Of a DNA stretch of 64,000 bases, positions 11,570 through 23,245 are shown one piece after another (within the stretch, counting starts at the first letter, position 1; every line of letters starts with the position of its first letter). Below the pieces are notes generated by a model, which had not been told where the DNA came from, ran no database searches, and saw only the letters and a program-made list of their open reading frames with translations. Source of the stretch: Macrobrachium rosenbergii (lineage: Eukaryota > Arthropoda > Malacostraca > Decapoda > Palaemonidae); assembly GCF_040412425.1 (NCBI RefSeq), contig NC_089749.1:13158662-13222661 (forward strand). Direction: 5' to 3'. A program made the position numbers and the translations under genes.

Positions 11570-11736
11570 TTAGAATGTGGAGGGCGAGATTAGATGGCAC
11601 GCCTCTGGCCTCGTAGAATCTGAGCAGCTGAAATGGTCAGGCAAGACAAAACATTTGCCGCAAATCTTGCCATCAGTGTTGGGTCCAATCTTGATGGTGC
11701 AACTCTGGTGAATTTTCAGGTGGATCTCAACAGTAG
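11570..11736 (-). CDS. possible C2H2 zinc-finger-like terminal exon, degenerate
   Basis: On the minus strand a splice acceptor (T-rich tract, TAATAAACAG) is followed at 11736 by an open frame of about 54 residues ending in TAA at 11570. It contains IHLKIHQ, the usual end of one C2H2 finger (H-x3-H), then a linker and KICGKCFVLPDH, which resembles the CGKCF-type start of the next finger. The first cysteine of that finger appears to be Gly, and the terminal histidine pair is not properly spaced, so as read it would not fold as a complete finger. Similar short 3' exons each coding one or two fingers exist in arthropod BTB zinc-finger genes such as lola, but nothing ties this exon to a particular gene. 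It may be a decayed alternative exon. Confidence 0.3.
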
Positions 11737-12080
11737 CTGTTTATTAGAAAACAAAAATTTAAGTTCCTTCCCTTTAGGCTTAGAGGGATGTAGCCCAACC
11801 TGTCAAAACTCTCTTCATTATGGATAAAAACTTAAAACAAAGTGACAAACTAGAACTGTCATGGTAGAAGGTAATAAATAATTCCTCTGTAAGCAGACTG
11901 AAAGCTCATGACTTTTGAGCCATATAATAATAATAATAATACAATAATAATAAAAAGTAATTGGCGACATCCTTCAACTTAAAAAGTTAGTCCTGAATAC
12001 AAAGGAAAGACTATATTTAGCCAGACTCTATTTAGTCAGTCTAAAACATAAACTGTCAATGAAATATTTCATAAAAATAA

Positions 12081-12157
12081 AGTTTAAAATAAAAGTGTGG
12101 TTGATCCAAAAGGTTGCAAGTTTAAAATAAAAGTGTGACTGATCCAAAAGGTTGCAA
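12081..12157 (+). repeat. 38 bp tandem duplication
   Basis: AGTTTAAAATAAAAGTGTG followed by TGATCCAAAAGGTTGCA occurs at 12081 and again at 12119. It lies in unit 1 of the segmental duplication and is not duplicated in unit 2, so it arose after the two units separated. Confidence 0.9.
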
Positions 12158-12446
12158 AAAGGGTCGAATCTACCTAAATATCAAGGAAATTACTGGCACC
12201 AAAGTAAATGTAACCAACATGATACATGTTATACCCAAGGAATGGTAAATCTTCAGAACCAATTGGAAATGGACACAAATGTACTCAGTCCTTTTGTCTC
12301 CAGACTCTTAGTACCTAGGTAATTACTCAAAAACTAAGTTAGCTAGGCCTTCTAACCTTTTCATATTCCATTTTCTCTTCTGCTGTCAGGACTGACCATT
12401 TGTTACAAACACAAGCATGTTACAAACAGACTAGAGTATTGTGTTC

Positions 12447-12612
12447 TTAGAATGTGAAGGATAGGACTCGACAGCATGCCTCCTCGCCTATAAAATTTGG
12501 GTAGCTGACACAGTTGGACGAAGTGAAATACTTGCCTCAAATCTTTCTATCAATTCTTGGTCCTGTCTTGATGTTGTAACCCTGGTGGATTTTCAGGCAA
12601 TCTCAATCGTAG
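12447..12612 (-). pseudogene. second copy of the zinc-finger-like exon, broken
   Basis: This is the counterpart of 11570-11736 in unit 2 of the duplication. LKIHQ is kept, but the acceptor AG has become TG (AATAAACTG) and a TGA replaces the first codons of the CGKCF block, so the frame is closed. The terminal TTC TAA is kept. The copy is a relic; its divergence from the intact-frame copy gives the age of the duplication. Confidence 0.45.
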
Positions 12613-13037
12613 CAGTTTATTGGAAAATTGCACTTCAGTTCCTTCCCTGGTAATGAGACCCCTTAGGCAGGAAGTAGTCCAACCTGGAAAATTTGTTTTT
12701 CTTAGTATTATGGATAAAAATTTAAAGGAAGGTAACAAACTGGAAACACACAAGGAAAAGTAATCAATAACTCCTGAGGCTTGCAAGTATTATAGTTGAG
12801 GCACAAAGGAGAAAAGCTGAAACTCTTCTGGTCTTCTTACGTGGACAATATTTTCAGTCCTAAAGACAATGGGGGAGAGAGTATTCAACCAATCTAGAGC
12901 ATAAACTGTCAATGAAATGTCCCATAAAACAGTCTTAAAACGGAAAAGTCACTGATCAAGTCACAAAAAATCAGTCAGAAACCTACTTAAATATCAAAGA
13001 AATTCTGGCATTTAAGTAAATATAACCAAACACTTAC

Positions 13038-13120
13038 GTTAATCTTCCTCAGATGCAAGAGGAAATATAGGCAGAAACGTACTCAGTCCTCGTGTCTCTG
13101 TTACAACACTTTTTGTGACC
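13038..13120 (-). other. exon-like segment with good splice signals
   Basis: On the minus strand a strong acceptor (TTTCTTTCATTTCAG, ending at 13121) is followed by 83 bp that end at a donor-like AAC|GTAAGTG (13037-13031). One frame is open to ASEED and a TAA that directly precedes the donor. The other two frames close early. It could be a terminal coding exon, a UTR exon, or chance. The 3' half matches the TGTACTCAGTCC landmark at the end of each duplicated unit, so it is part of the same duplicated family. No product is recognised. Confidence 0.25.
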
Positions 13121-15903
13121 CTGAAATGAAAGAAATTCACAGAGGTCGACCTAAAGACTGTAGCAATCGTCAAAATCAAATTCAAGGTACAAACTTTACA
13201 GTCAAAATTAAAGGACATAAGGAGACTAAGACCATTTAAACCTATATGTTCACATTGCAAACAATGCTGTGAATGGACATACACATAAAATGACCTTAAC
13301 AAGGAAATACAGCTATGGACTAGCACACATATATGAGGAACAGAATAAAATTGCCCTGAATGACCCACTGGGTTCAAGTGCTTGGCGTTAAGCCTGGAAT
13401 CCGCATTCCCTACCATTCCACAGAACAGCAGTTCAAAGATGGGAGCTGAAACCACCTCATATGAGCAGTACTGTATATCACACTTCCATTCACAATATAT
13501 ATACTGTAGACCTAAACTTAGTTAGTAGGATTGCATATCAACAAGAGGAGCCAAGCATTCTAAGAGAATTCCTAACCCATGGCAACAAATTCTAATTACA
13601 AAGAGTTTTAACCTGGCCTAAAAAAAAAAAAAAAAAAAAAAATAAGGACGCATCAGGAAACAATTAATCTAAAGTGAAAAATCATTTTGAAAAACTATCA
13701 ACCACATTGGTCGATCACTGAAACAACTTAGCACTATATGCCAAGGCCATGAATCTTCTTTAAAAGACTCGAAAAAAAGGGAATGCCTAAAAAATTTGAG
13801 AAACAAAACATAGTATAATCTTACAGCCAAATACCTTCGAAGTGGATTGGATAATGAAATTTTAGTTCCAAGCCAAGCACCTGGGTGGTAAGGTCATTCA
13901 GCAATTAATCAGAAATCTTAAAATCAGATATTTTAAAATTCCATATACTCGTACAACCATCCAGCGTAGCCTTATTTTTTTTTAAGTAAACGTCCTCATG
14001 ATACCGGTTCACGGATGATGATGGTAAGATTTTCGTGATACCAAATCTATTGCACAGTTCTATGCAACACATTCATGTACACTCACGGCTAATTTTTTCG
14101 TACAAGTGGTAATAATATCTATGTAATACATCCAAGCAGTGAATATGCATGAGGGGAAGTTTCATATACAAATAAATTAAAATCTTAGTTACTTAGTAGG
14201 TAATCTCAGCGAGATGTAGGAATTATAAACCTAACATCTGAGAGAAAAAAAAAAGTTTTCGAGGATTATTTTCCACCTACGTGCATAAAATATTGTATCC
14301 AGCTAATTAGGAAAAACCCGTTTTCTACTGAAGACTGTGGTGCCCTACAAGAAAATTTTAAATTTCATATAGCCAATGAGGACCTTACATTACCGACAAA
14401 GTGATTAAAAGACATCCCTGCAGTCATCAGTACAAATACCAGGCAAATCTGATTTCAGGTGTACCACAGTACCCAGTTTTGCTTACAGTTGTCCACGATG
14501 CAGAGCTGCTTACCGCATACCCTTAGCCAGTTTTAATCAAGCTTTTCTCTGAATTTATTACAATTTTTTTTCTAAGGATTCTCGATATCCTGTAGCAAAT
14601 TCCTGAGATTTATGCTAGTATTGCACCAGCCCGGTTTTTTTGCCATGCCTAGGTTAGGTTAGGTTGCGTTCCGTTTTGTTAAATATGTTTTGAGAGTAAT
14701 TTGGGTGTGGGAAACATAATGAGATTATTTTCAAGAAAATTCTGTGGGATAGTTTTTAAGATATGGCGTACCGCTTTTTTTCAGGGAAGGGTCCCGGTGC
14801 TTGGTTACATCCCGGGGAAAATGCCTCCCGGTATCACTGTACAATGTCCATTGACATACACAACAGGACAGATTCTTTGGTCAATGTAAAGTCAAGAAGT
14901 TGGGACATTAGAAAGTTTATTTTTACTAAAAATTACTAACAATTACGTAGGTATATGAAAATGGATAGCTGTAATACTGAATTTTTAAATTTTTTTATTT
15001 ATGTCTGTAATTTCCGCTTTAGAATCTAACCAGTAATGAGTCTTGAGGATGATAGCAATATTTGCAATTGCTCTTGTCAGGTCTAAGTTTTTTAAATTAT
15101 TTATTTCTCTCGATGTTACTACATATCACATTTATGAAAGCAGCCATGCCCTACCAAGAACAGTGAACGTCCCTGATGACGTAGATTAAAGAGAACAGCT
15201 CAAGTTTTCACAAAGCTATACGAAGAACAGCAACTGAGCCCTGAATAAGATATACACCTGAGATCGTCCCTGAAAACATTTGTTTATATATATGTAGTAA
15301 CGCAAGTTTACATACGCAAAGATCATGCAGGGAAATACTTCACGTCCCATTTCATGCGTTGAAATGTCATCATGACAAAAGTAATCAACGTAACAAAAGT
15401 AATCCCTTTAAGCCGGAAGCAGACTTCTCAAGAATATCCCTTTTAAATAAAGTCTTCAAGAAAAGTTTATGGTTTTTGTGATGAGGAAAGCCCTGAGAAG
15501 GCCGACTGGTTTAACCCTTGCTTTTATATGTTCTTGACTAAATTCCTTTCGAATATGAGAAGTGCGAAATGATGTTATATAAACCTTCGATAATGAGCAG
15601 ACGCTTAACGTATAGGCTATGAGTGACAGCAAATATCTTTACCTTTTTCTTAATTATGTATTTATGTCGTATGTATACATGTAAGTAACGATAGCAATAA
15701 GATACACATTCATATAATATACGCAATAAACGGCCATGTGACCTTTCAAAAAAGAAGTGACGCGAAATGATTAAGAACTTTGAAGTACAAAATTAATTTA
15801 TCGTCACTGGAAAGAGCGCTTCGGGATGAAATTCCCGAACAGTCTAAAAGTTAGTGCGTCCGCTGCTTCATAAGACGAAATCTCGATTAATCAGATTTGT
15901 TTC

Positions 15904-15905
<2 letters not shown>
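13121..15905. other. non-coding transition region
   Basis: AT-rich with an A21 tract (13621-13641) and no coding frame I would defend. It separates the microsatellite-free left part from the microsatellite-rich right part. A 62-codon + frame at 14701-14889 lies in a slightly more GC-rich patch but has no start context or homology I recognise. Confidence 0.4.
14649..14667 (+). repeat. short interstitial telomere-type motif (TTAGG)n
   Basis: CTAGGTTAGGTTAGGTTGCG contains about three units of TTAGG, the canonical arthropod telomere repeat. At this length it may be chance or a common upstream motif; it is noted only because it lies where the sequence character changes. Confidence 0.5.

Positions 15906-15992
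<87 letters not shown>
15906..15992 (+). repeat. (GA)n microsatellite, about 87 bp
   Basis: Uninterrupted GA dinucleotides; the first microsatellite of the repeat-rich right part. Frames across it give Ser/Leu strings on the minus strand and have no coding meaning. Confidence 0.99.
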
Positions 15993-15994
<2 letters not shown>

Positions 15995-17925
15995 CCACAA
16001 GTAGGTTACGAGTTGAGGAGATAACCGATCTGCAGCTGCTATTAGATCTCGATTAGGCCTACAGCACACACTACAGAATGGCTACATAATTTGTTCCGTA
16101 ACCATTCACTTCATATAGGCTTAGATTCAACAGCACGAAGAACCTGGATCAGTCCCCACCAATTTACAGAATTCATTTTGCAGAGCTCAGTCTTAGAACC
16201 CTCACGTCACTGATAAGACCTTGTCTGCTTTCAACCAATTATCATATACTTTTTAACTATGAGACTGTGTCCCGCTCCCTACCAAAAGCTAAATTAGCTA
16301 GTCAATGCTGTCTGAAATTTCAAATATTGGGAGTTATTTGAGAATATTTTAAGATTAAACAATATCTACATCGAAAGTAGGTAACTTACCCAATGAGGTT
16401 TAACTGCCACCGTCAAACAGTTTGCAGTTCATTTTCCGTCCACAGAACTTAGCATTATAAATATTAAACTAGGAATTTCAATGAATGTGGGAGGTGGGGA
16501 GGGAAGTTTCCGAGAGTTTAGAATCACCCTGGAACTTCCCAGTTACAAACAGCATCAATGCCTTTGTCCAAATTAAGAACTTCATAGTTGGTCGCGGCAT
16601 AACGCTTGCTCGTTATCTCTCGCCACACTATAACCCAGCAGTTGCCCAGACCTCTTCGGAAACTAAATTAAATGCCTCCTTTTACTGTTCATAGTCTGAT
16701 CCATCATGCTATGACACCAAGATCATCATCGACTCGACATATCCTTGAGTATTAGTTACAGGAAGTTATGAATTTCACTCATATAAGGATCTAACAACAG
16801 CAACCTTGGGAGTACCCGGCCTATGTACCATATTACCCTAAAAATTCTGTATTTTCCTTCAACCGAACTTACTGGCAAAACTATTAAGAAAATACCAAGA
16901 CACTTGCACATATGCAGAATTACTTAACAGTAGCAGATTATATCCAAATTACATTAATAAATTTACCTGAACGCAAAAACAACACTAAAGCAATGGCGGT
17001 CGACAGCCCTTTAAATATTCCAAAAACTTCTCGCAGAGGACGAAGCCAAAATAGACGCAACGCTGATTTACGAAATCGCAAAAAAAAAATCTAATAAACT
17101 TACGCAGCTATGCAAAGCCAATGAATAAGGTAATCCATGCATATTCGAATGGACAACGACCACCTTTCTACACAAATATTCGCCGGTGAAGATATAACCA
17201 ACCAGATTAATAACTACACTGATCCACAGTACTTACCAGCATCCTAACACGAGTAACCAAATCCTCCATTAAATGGGATAAAAGCTACAGACTAAAAAGG
17301 AAATGTTAGCCACAGAAAGGATGACGAAAGTAGCGTGCACAACACAGGTGAGGAGTAGACTGACAGTAAACGGGCAGAGAAACTATACGTTGCTTTGGTT
17401 TTACGGACCTGTCTTAGTTTAGCAAGGTAACGCGATGCATTACATTTCAGGCTGCTTATAGACTGCAATATTACACAGTATGAAAGAAGTGGGATTATCA
17501 AAACGGATCGATTTGTACCCCGAATCAAGACTGGAACTTCCAACTGCTGAACGGTTGTTCCTACAACCGACACTCGGCGATGCTAGTCTCATTCCCCGTC
17601 AAGTTTAGCTGTCAAATGAACTCATTTCTATATCATATCGTTCATTCGATATGAGACTGGATTATTTTGGATGAGTTATTCATATGTTTGGCAACTTTGA
17701 GGACCTGTTGGTGTTGCTAAACGAGTCTATATTTGACATTTTTGGCAGGTATGTTACATTCAGTCATAAGTGGTTTGTTATAGTCTGTCATTTATAATCA
17801 TATAATTTTTTCATTTTTTTTTGTAACGGATTGCAACATTATCTTTTCCTTTCCCCTTTTCTCGAGCCTTTACAGAAAATTAATGGTTGTTAAGATTTAA
17901 AGTGCACGAATATGTGTACAAAAGC
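15993..17925. other. non-coding stretch
   Basis: No repeat family copy or RNA gene recognised. The minus-strand 93-codon frame at 17292-17573 has no matching features and no nearby splice or promoter evidence beyond an initiator-like TCAGTCT, so it is not called. Confidence 0.4.

Positions 17926-17999
<74 letters not shown>
17926..17999 (+). repeat. (AAT)n microsatellite, about 74 bp
   Basis: Uninterrupted AAT. Unlike the arrays at 20930 and 31238, no LINE tail sequence adjoins it. Confidence 0.99.
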
Positions 18000-18002
<3 letters not shown>

Positions 18003-18956
18003 TGTTTTGGGGGGCTACAGGTAATTTTCGTGAAAAGTGCTCAACGGATTATTGATGTACGAATTTCTTCGTCGGATACCTCATTTTCTTTAATACTTAT
18101 TTTTTCCTTAAAGTATACAGAGTGGAGACAATTGAGAACAGGTCTGCATATAGCCCAGGCCTGAAGGACACAAATAACATTTTTGGTCTCCATATGAGGA
18201 ATAATAATAATAACAATAAAGAAAATGCTACGTACACAAATTAGAAATTAAAAAATATATGTAAAAGTTTTCTAATTAATTTCCTGAAAAAAATCCAAAA
18301 ACTTTTCCTTGCGTAACTTCATATCTTCATAATTCACGAACACTAGACCTATGAGAGCTCAGCTGAAAACAGGCGAAGTTTACAAAAGAAAACTTTCCAC
18401 ATTAGTGGCTTATGAACGAAGCCTCCCAAATGAGCATGCTAAGGGCTCACAGGGGAAAGCAGAGACCAAGCTCACTCCAGTCATACCTCTTTGGTTTTAA
18501 ATATCCCCTTATTATCAACAGATATCGATATTCTTTAAACAGCCTCATTTAGCTGATGTCTTTGCCGTCCTTCTGTTAATTTTTATCTTAATTTCATGAT
18601 GATTCAGCTGCCCCTAGTAAACAAACAATGGTTCGGTCTATCTATTTGTTGAGTGAGACAGTGATGAGGAAAGCGTGCTTACTAATTTTATTCATACTTT
18701 ATTCAATCACATGACTTACAATCATAACTATCTACGATCTAATACTATTGTGAACTGACTCACTCGATCAGTGAATATTGGGGCAACGTCGAAAATAATA
18801 TGTTTAAAAAAATAAATTACTTCACGTACACCTGCATTCTTTTACTCCAAGTTTAAGTTAAGGCGCCCAAAATATGCTGCTGTGTTTCCAGAACTAAATA
18901 GTCGTCCAATTCATGAGAGAACATTAAAACTATTAGTGTTTATATTTTACAAACTA

Positions 18957-18958
<2 letters not shown>

Positions 18959-19014
<56 letters not shown>
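18959..19014 (+). repeat. (GA)n microsatellite, about 55 bp
   Basis: Uninterrupted GA in non-coding DNA. The 960 bp before it hold a short AAT patch near 18200 and nothing else recognisable. Confidence 0.99.
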
Positions 19015-19017
<3 letters not shown>

Positions 19018-19778
19018 GTTATGGGGCCGTTGATTACCAGCAATATCAGGTCATTAAAATCTAAACTAGATTATTACGTTCATTATTATGTACATTGTTA
19101 ACTAAATTAAATTAAGCTTTAATTAATGACCATTTTCTACTTGGTATTAGGTTAATGTTGTGAATGTAGGTCAGAGGTGTGACGGCTCAATGGCTGCTCA
19201 ACGGGACAACGGTTGAGAACACCTGCTCCGAGGGAATACAGATGTGTCACTACCAGATGCAAACTCTCTTGAATCTGGTCGAAGGTGCTTTTAAGTAACC
19301 CCACTTCTGGCAAGAATATTTCGGAGTTGTAAAAATGCTGGAAGATTTTAAGCCCCTGACTATCGTCTTAATCACCGTTTCGCCCATCTTGGTCCTAGGC
19401 CGATAGCATCCAGTTTCTTTTTCCGGTGACTGATCCAATTCTTAGTTCAGTCAAGGATTTGAATTATGTGACCTGACTGACTCAAAAATAGCTGAGAATT
19501 CAGTCAAAAACGTGAATTATCAAGTCGAAAGTTTGCCCAAACTAAGGAAAATCAATTGCTTATTCTTCCAGAGAATATGACAGGCTAGTTGCTATTTTAA
19601 GCAGTTGAAAGGGAACTCTGATCTCACCAAAGCAATATACTCATATCACAAGAAGAAAGTTTTTCATTATATCATGATGGTAATAAACCATTTCATAATT
19701 ATTGTTAATTTCATTTATGGATAAAGAGAAACGCAGGGGGAACTTCGTCGAGTAAAGAAGTATTGGTTTGAAATGATG

Positions 19779-19850
19779 AGAAGAAGAAGAAGAAGAAGAA
19801 GAAGAAGAAGAAGAAGAAGAAGAAGAAGAAGAAGAAGAAGAAGAAGAAGA
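19779..19850 (+). repeat. (AAG)n microsatellite, about 72 bp
   Basis: Uninterrupted AGA trinucleotides, homopurine on the + strand. The poly-Ser frame on the minus strand is a shadow of it. The 19015-19778 stretch before it has no recognisable feature. Confidence 0.99.
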
Positions 19851-20241
19851 CAAGCGAACAGCAACAAAAGAAAATGGATATAACAATCGGAAATTGAACG
19901 GTAAACTTTAGAATTTTAGCTGCCTACCTCTATTTTTATTTTTTATTTTTTTTTTTTTTTTTTTGCTTCGTGGTGTTTTGATTGCCTTTTTAATCTATTC
20001 AGCTCGTTCCAGTAGGTTGCGAACATTGAAAGTTTAATGTAGAAATGCTTTGATTCTTTTACAAAATGTTTTTTCAACTTAAAAAACGTGGAAAATGAAA
20101 AGCTCGTCTCGAGAAATACTGAAATGGACGAGTTATTTTACCCTGAAACATCAAGTAAGTAGGTCAAATGAGTCTAGAAGCTATGTGCTGGATCACGTTA
20201 TACTCGATACCGAAGCATTGCGTCAAGCAGAATGGAAACAA

Positions 20242-20600
20242 GTAAAAGATGCGCTGGAGTTTCTTCGGTGCAATCGAGTTTTCTGTGTACCGTATAATCA
20301 AGGCCACCGAAAATAGATCTATCTTTCGGCGGTCTCGGTATAATGCTGAATGAGCCGCGGCCTGTGCAACTTTAACCACGGCCTGTTGGTGGCCTATCCT
20401 ATATCATTGCCAGATGCACGATTATGGCTAACTTTAACCTTAAATAAAATAAAAACTACTGAGGCTAGAGGGCTGCAATTTGGTATGTTTGATGATTGGA
20501 GGGTGGATGATCGACAAACCAATTTGCAGCCCTCTAGCCTTAGTAGTTTTTAAGATCTGAGGGCAGACAGGAAAAAGTGCGGACGGGGAGAAAAACCAAA
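20242..20600 (+). mobile_element. family B multi-hairpin element, copy B1, 3' end lost
   Basis: Begins like the other copies (AAGTAAAAG-TGCGC, then a hairpin of the GCGCCGAAG/CTTCGG type), continues through CAAGGCCACCGAAAATAGAT, CTTTCGG-GGTCTCGG, CCGCGGCC, CACGGCC, GGTGGCCTATCC, and the large hairpin GGCTAGAGGGCTGCAA ... TTGCAGCCCTCTAGCC. It stops after AAGTGCGGACGG; the terminal AGTTTTCT/AGAAAACT hairpin is missing. It is non-coding; the short open frames in it recur in every copy. Confidence 0.9.
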
Positions 20601-20928
20601 ACGAACAAGATTTATACAAAAAGTGAAAAAGGAGTAAGAGTGAAATAAAGAAAAAATAAAAAAAAACATCGGAAGTATTGATGTGTGTACCTCAATGGAG
20701 ACATTTTAAACATTTTTTTTCCATTTTGTTTTTATTTTTCAGGAATCTCCTCCTTTTCCAGGCAGCTGCTTTTCATTTCCAGTCATGCGCTGATGGTCTA
20801 CTACTGGAAAAATCTCTTGTTTTACTCTCCAGTTTTCTCCCAAAACATTTCTCATTCTCCTTCTATTCTTCTTTTCCATTTGCCCGTTCTCGTAACCTCA
20901 CACCGAAAGAAATTTAAGAAATTTTTGT

Positions 20929-20929
<1 letters not shown>

Positions 20930-20993
<64 letters not shown>
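20930..20993 (+). repeat. (ATT)n microsatellite, LINE tail
   Basis: Array of about 64 bp directly abutting the LINE-like 3' end, read on the + strand as (ATT)n. Its position makes it most likely an expanded retrotransposon tail. Confidence 0.9.
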
Positions 20994-21512
20994 TATTCAG
21001 AAGATGAACCCTATTCGTATTGAACAAGCCCACCACAGGGGCCACTGACTCGAAATTCAAGCTTCCAAAGAATACGGTGCTCATGAGAAAGAGGTAACAG
21101 AAGGTAACGAGGAATACAGAAAGAGATCACTTATCAAAAAAGAAAAATAAATTAACAAGTTACAGTAATAGATAAAAATGTATGAGTAAATTATTAAAAT
21201 GCAAGATCTGTATTAGGATAGTAATGCATTGCATCTTCGAGTGGACTTTTGAAGTGAAAATCTCACGGCATCCTCAGGGAGACTGCAAACTCTAACGACA
21301 AACGGAAAACAGTTTTCTGTCTTCATTTCAGAGCTTCTGAACGCGTCCCTGACGCGAACACCGAGCCTATGTAGCCTTGTGTGCTTTAGCAAAACGCGCA
21401 GGTGTCTTTCTCTGAGTTTCATTGTATTTACGAGACACTCTCCTCCCACCTGACACCTGTGATAGTTACGAGGCTGAAATTCTCGAAAGAAAAGTTTATA
21501 TAAAGGTGCCAA
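20930..21512 (-). mobile_element. 3' end of a LINE-like non-LTR retrotransposon with AAT tail
   Basis: Minus strand, 5' to 3': an open frame of about 99 codons (21512-21213), a roughly 210 bp AT-rich 3'UTR, a conserved terminal segment (about 21075-20998, with TTCTTTGGAAGCTTGAATTT, GGCCCCTGTGGTGGGCTTG and GGGTTCATCTTCTG), then (AAT)n at 20993-20930. The frame has the look of the C-terminal end of a LINE ORF2 (CxVGxxCLVNTM, HLRVLL, R-rich, RVCSLPEDAV), but no catalytic domain is present, so the protein call is weak. The element call rests on the tail recurring at 39745-39945, 31300 and 57480. It is 5' truncated. Confidence 0.55.
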
Positions 21513-22307
21513 GATACAGGAGAGAAAGAGAGAGAGTCAGTCAAGGAATACATATATGTAACGGTTTGTCTTAATAAGTGTCTTAAAGGTATGAATCACA
21601 CTGGGAGAAAATGAATATCAAATAAAAACAGTTTCTGTTCGTTATAAAGTTAATTTTTTTTTATCTTATGATTCCCGAGCGTTCAGATCATAAAATTTAT
21701 TTATTTATCTAGAAATAAATGCAAGCATTCCCCCTTCCCCCTCCCCAGTTCCTCGCCCCACACTCTGCGTCTTCTCCCCGCCCCCACTGAAACCCATCTC
21801 CCTGCGTTCCTTTGCTCATCTTGTCCACCAATCTACCAAATGTGTATTTAGAAAGTAATTGCACTCTGGACACACGAGTCGCATAACTATCAGGTGTATT
21901 TAAACAAATATATCATACAAAAACACAAAGACAAAATGCTCACCAGTTACTACATTCAACAACAAATCTATTAAAAGCACAGAACTACAAATAAAATCTG
22001 GAACGTTGATCACCACAAATTAGATGCAACATTTGATCCGCCATATTGCCGCTCCCTGCAATCATCCCATGAATATTAACTTTCGGCAACATTGCAATGT
22101 CATTATCCATTCAGGAACATCATCCACACGAGGTTAGACGCAGTCCACACCGTGTGCACCTATTGTATCCAATTCTAACTGTTGTATGTATTGTATCTCT
22201 TAATGAACATGGTTTCATGACGCTTTGCCGGATTGGAGTTACAATCTGATGCAATAACACTCGAGACAGAGATGCAACTGGATATTGCAGGCAAACTGTG
22301 TCGTTGG

Positions 22308-22308
<1 letters not shown>

Positions 22309-22387
<79 letters not shown>

Positions 22388-22468
22388 GACTCCTATAAGG
22401 TGGCAGGATGCAACCCGGAACCCCACACCATAAATACCACCCAGTCGAATAGGATGACTGATATAGAA

Positions 22469-22523
<55 letters not shown>
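22309..22523 (+). repeat. two (AAT)n arrays around an 83 bp spacer
   Basis: Arrays at 22309-22386 and 22469-22523 in the same orientation. The spacer contains CCGGAACCCCACACC and no gene. A comparable pair of AAT arrays occurs at 60431-60635, but the spacers differ. Confidence 0.97.
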
Positions 22524-22524
<1 letters not shown>

Positions 22525-22712
22525 CAAATCTTGAATGGAAGGTGATAAAACAGAAATATTTATTGCATCTAATCGAAGGAAATTAACTATCCAGAATTAT
22601 TTGCTAAAAATAAATATATAAAAAAATAGAAAAATTCAATGCATATAATCATTTGCAAATAACGGTTGATATGTAATCATCTGATAAAAAATAAACAAAA
22701 ACAAAAATACAA

Positions 22713-23028
22713 TCATTTAATGCATGTATTCACAAGCATATATCGATTAATAGAGAAATATCTGCCAAAATAAATATATAAATAATAGAGAATTGAATAA
22801 ATACATAAATAAACAGATATTTGAATAAATACATAAATAGATATTTGAATAAACACATAAATAATTGAATAAATATAAGTAAGTAGATAGTTGTATAAGT
22901 AAATAAATAAATAATTGAATAAATATATAAATAAATAGATAACTGAGTAAATATATAAATAAATAAACAGTTGAATAAATAAATATAAATAAATAAATAA
23001 CTGAATAAATATATAATAGATAACTGAA

Positions 23029-23075
<47 letters not shown>

Positions 23076-23245
23076 ACATGAATAAATAAAAATCCATAAA
23101 TAATTGAATAAATATAAATAGTCGTATGAGTAAATAAATTGAATAAATATATAAATAAATAGATAACTGAAAAAATAAAATAAATAAATAAACAAATAAA
23201 CGGTAGAATAAATAAATGCACGAGTGAATAAATAGATACATATAC
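22713..23245 (-). repeat. degenerate (AAAT)n-type minisatellite, about 530 bp
   Basis: Variants of AATAAATA, AACTGAATAAAT, ATATAAATAAATAGAT recur throughout, with a pure (AAAT)n core near 23027-23080. Three overlapping minus-strand frames of 164-204 codons (Tyr/Leu/Phe/Ile only) are artefacts of a 4 bp repeat lacking stops on that strand. Confidence 0.9.

Larger units (their letters stand above)
11400..13100. repeat. diverged tandem segmental duplication, two units of about 0.8-0.9 kb plus the start of a third
   Basis: Unit 1 runs about 11425-12290 and unit 2 about 12295-13055. Collinear landmarks are GTACCTAGGTAATTACTC (11437; 12310), CTTTTCAT-CTCCATTTTCTC, GACTGACCATTTGTTA, CTTAGAATGTG (11568; 12445), TGGTGGATTTTCAGG or its variant, TAGCAG-TTTATT, AAGTTCCTTCCC, TATGGATAAAAA-TTAAA, CATAAACTGTCAATGAAAT, CCTA-TTAAATATCAA-GAAAT and TGTACTCAGTCC. 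The last landmark recurs near 13078, so a third unit starts there and is then lost. Divergence of roughly 20-25% by eye makes the duplication old. Each unit carries a zinc-finger-like exon relic on the minus strand. Confidence 0.85.

Noticed and set aside
13039..13455. 138-codon minus-strand frame
   Set aside because: Only its last 27 codons lie behind a good acceptor; the upstream part has no coding character. The exon-like end is listed separately.
17292..17573. 93-codon minus-strand frame, possible first exon
   Set aside because: Hydrophobic, Ser-rich, no signal peptide or domain that I can defend, no donor site at its end.
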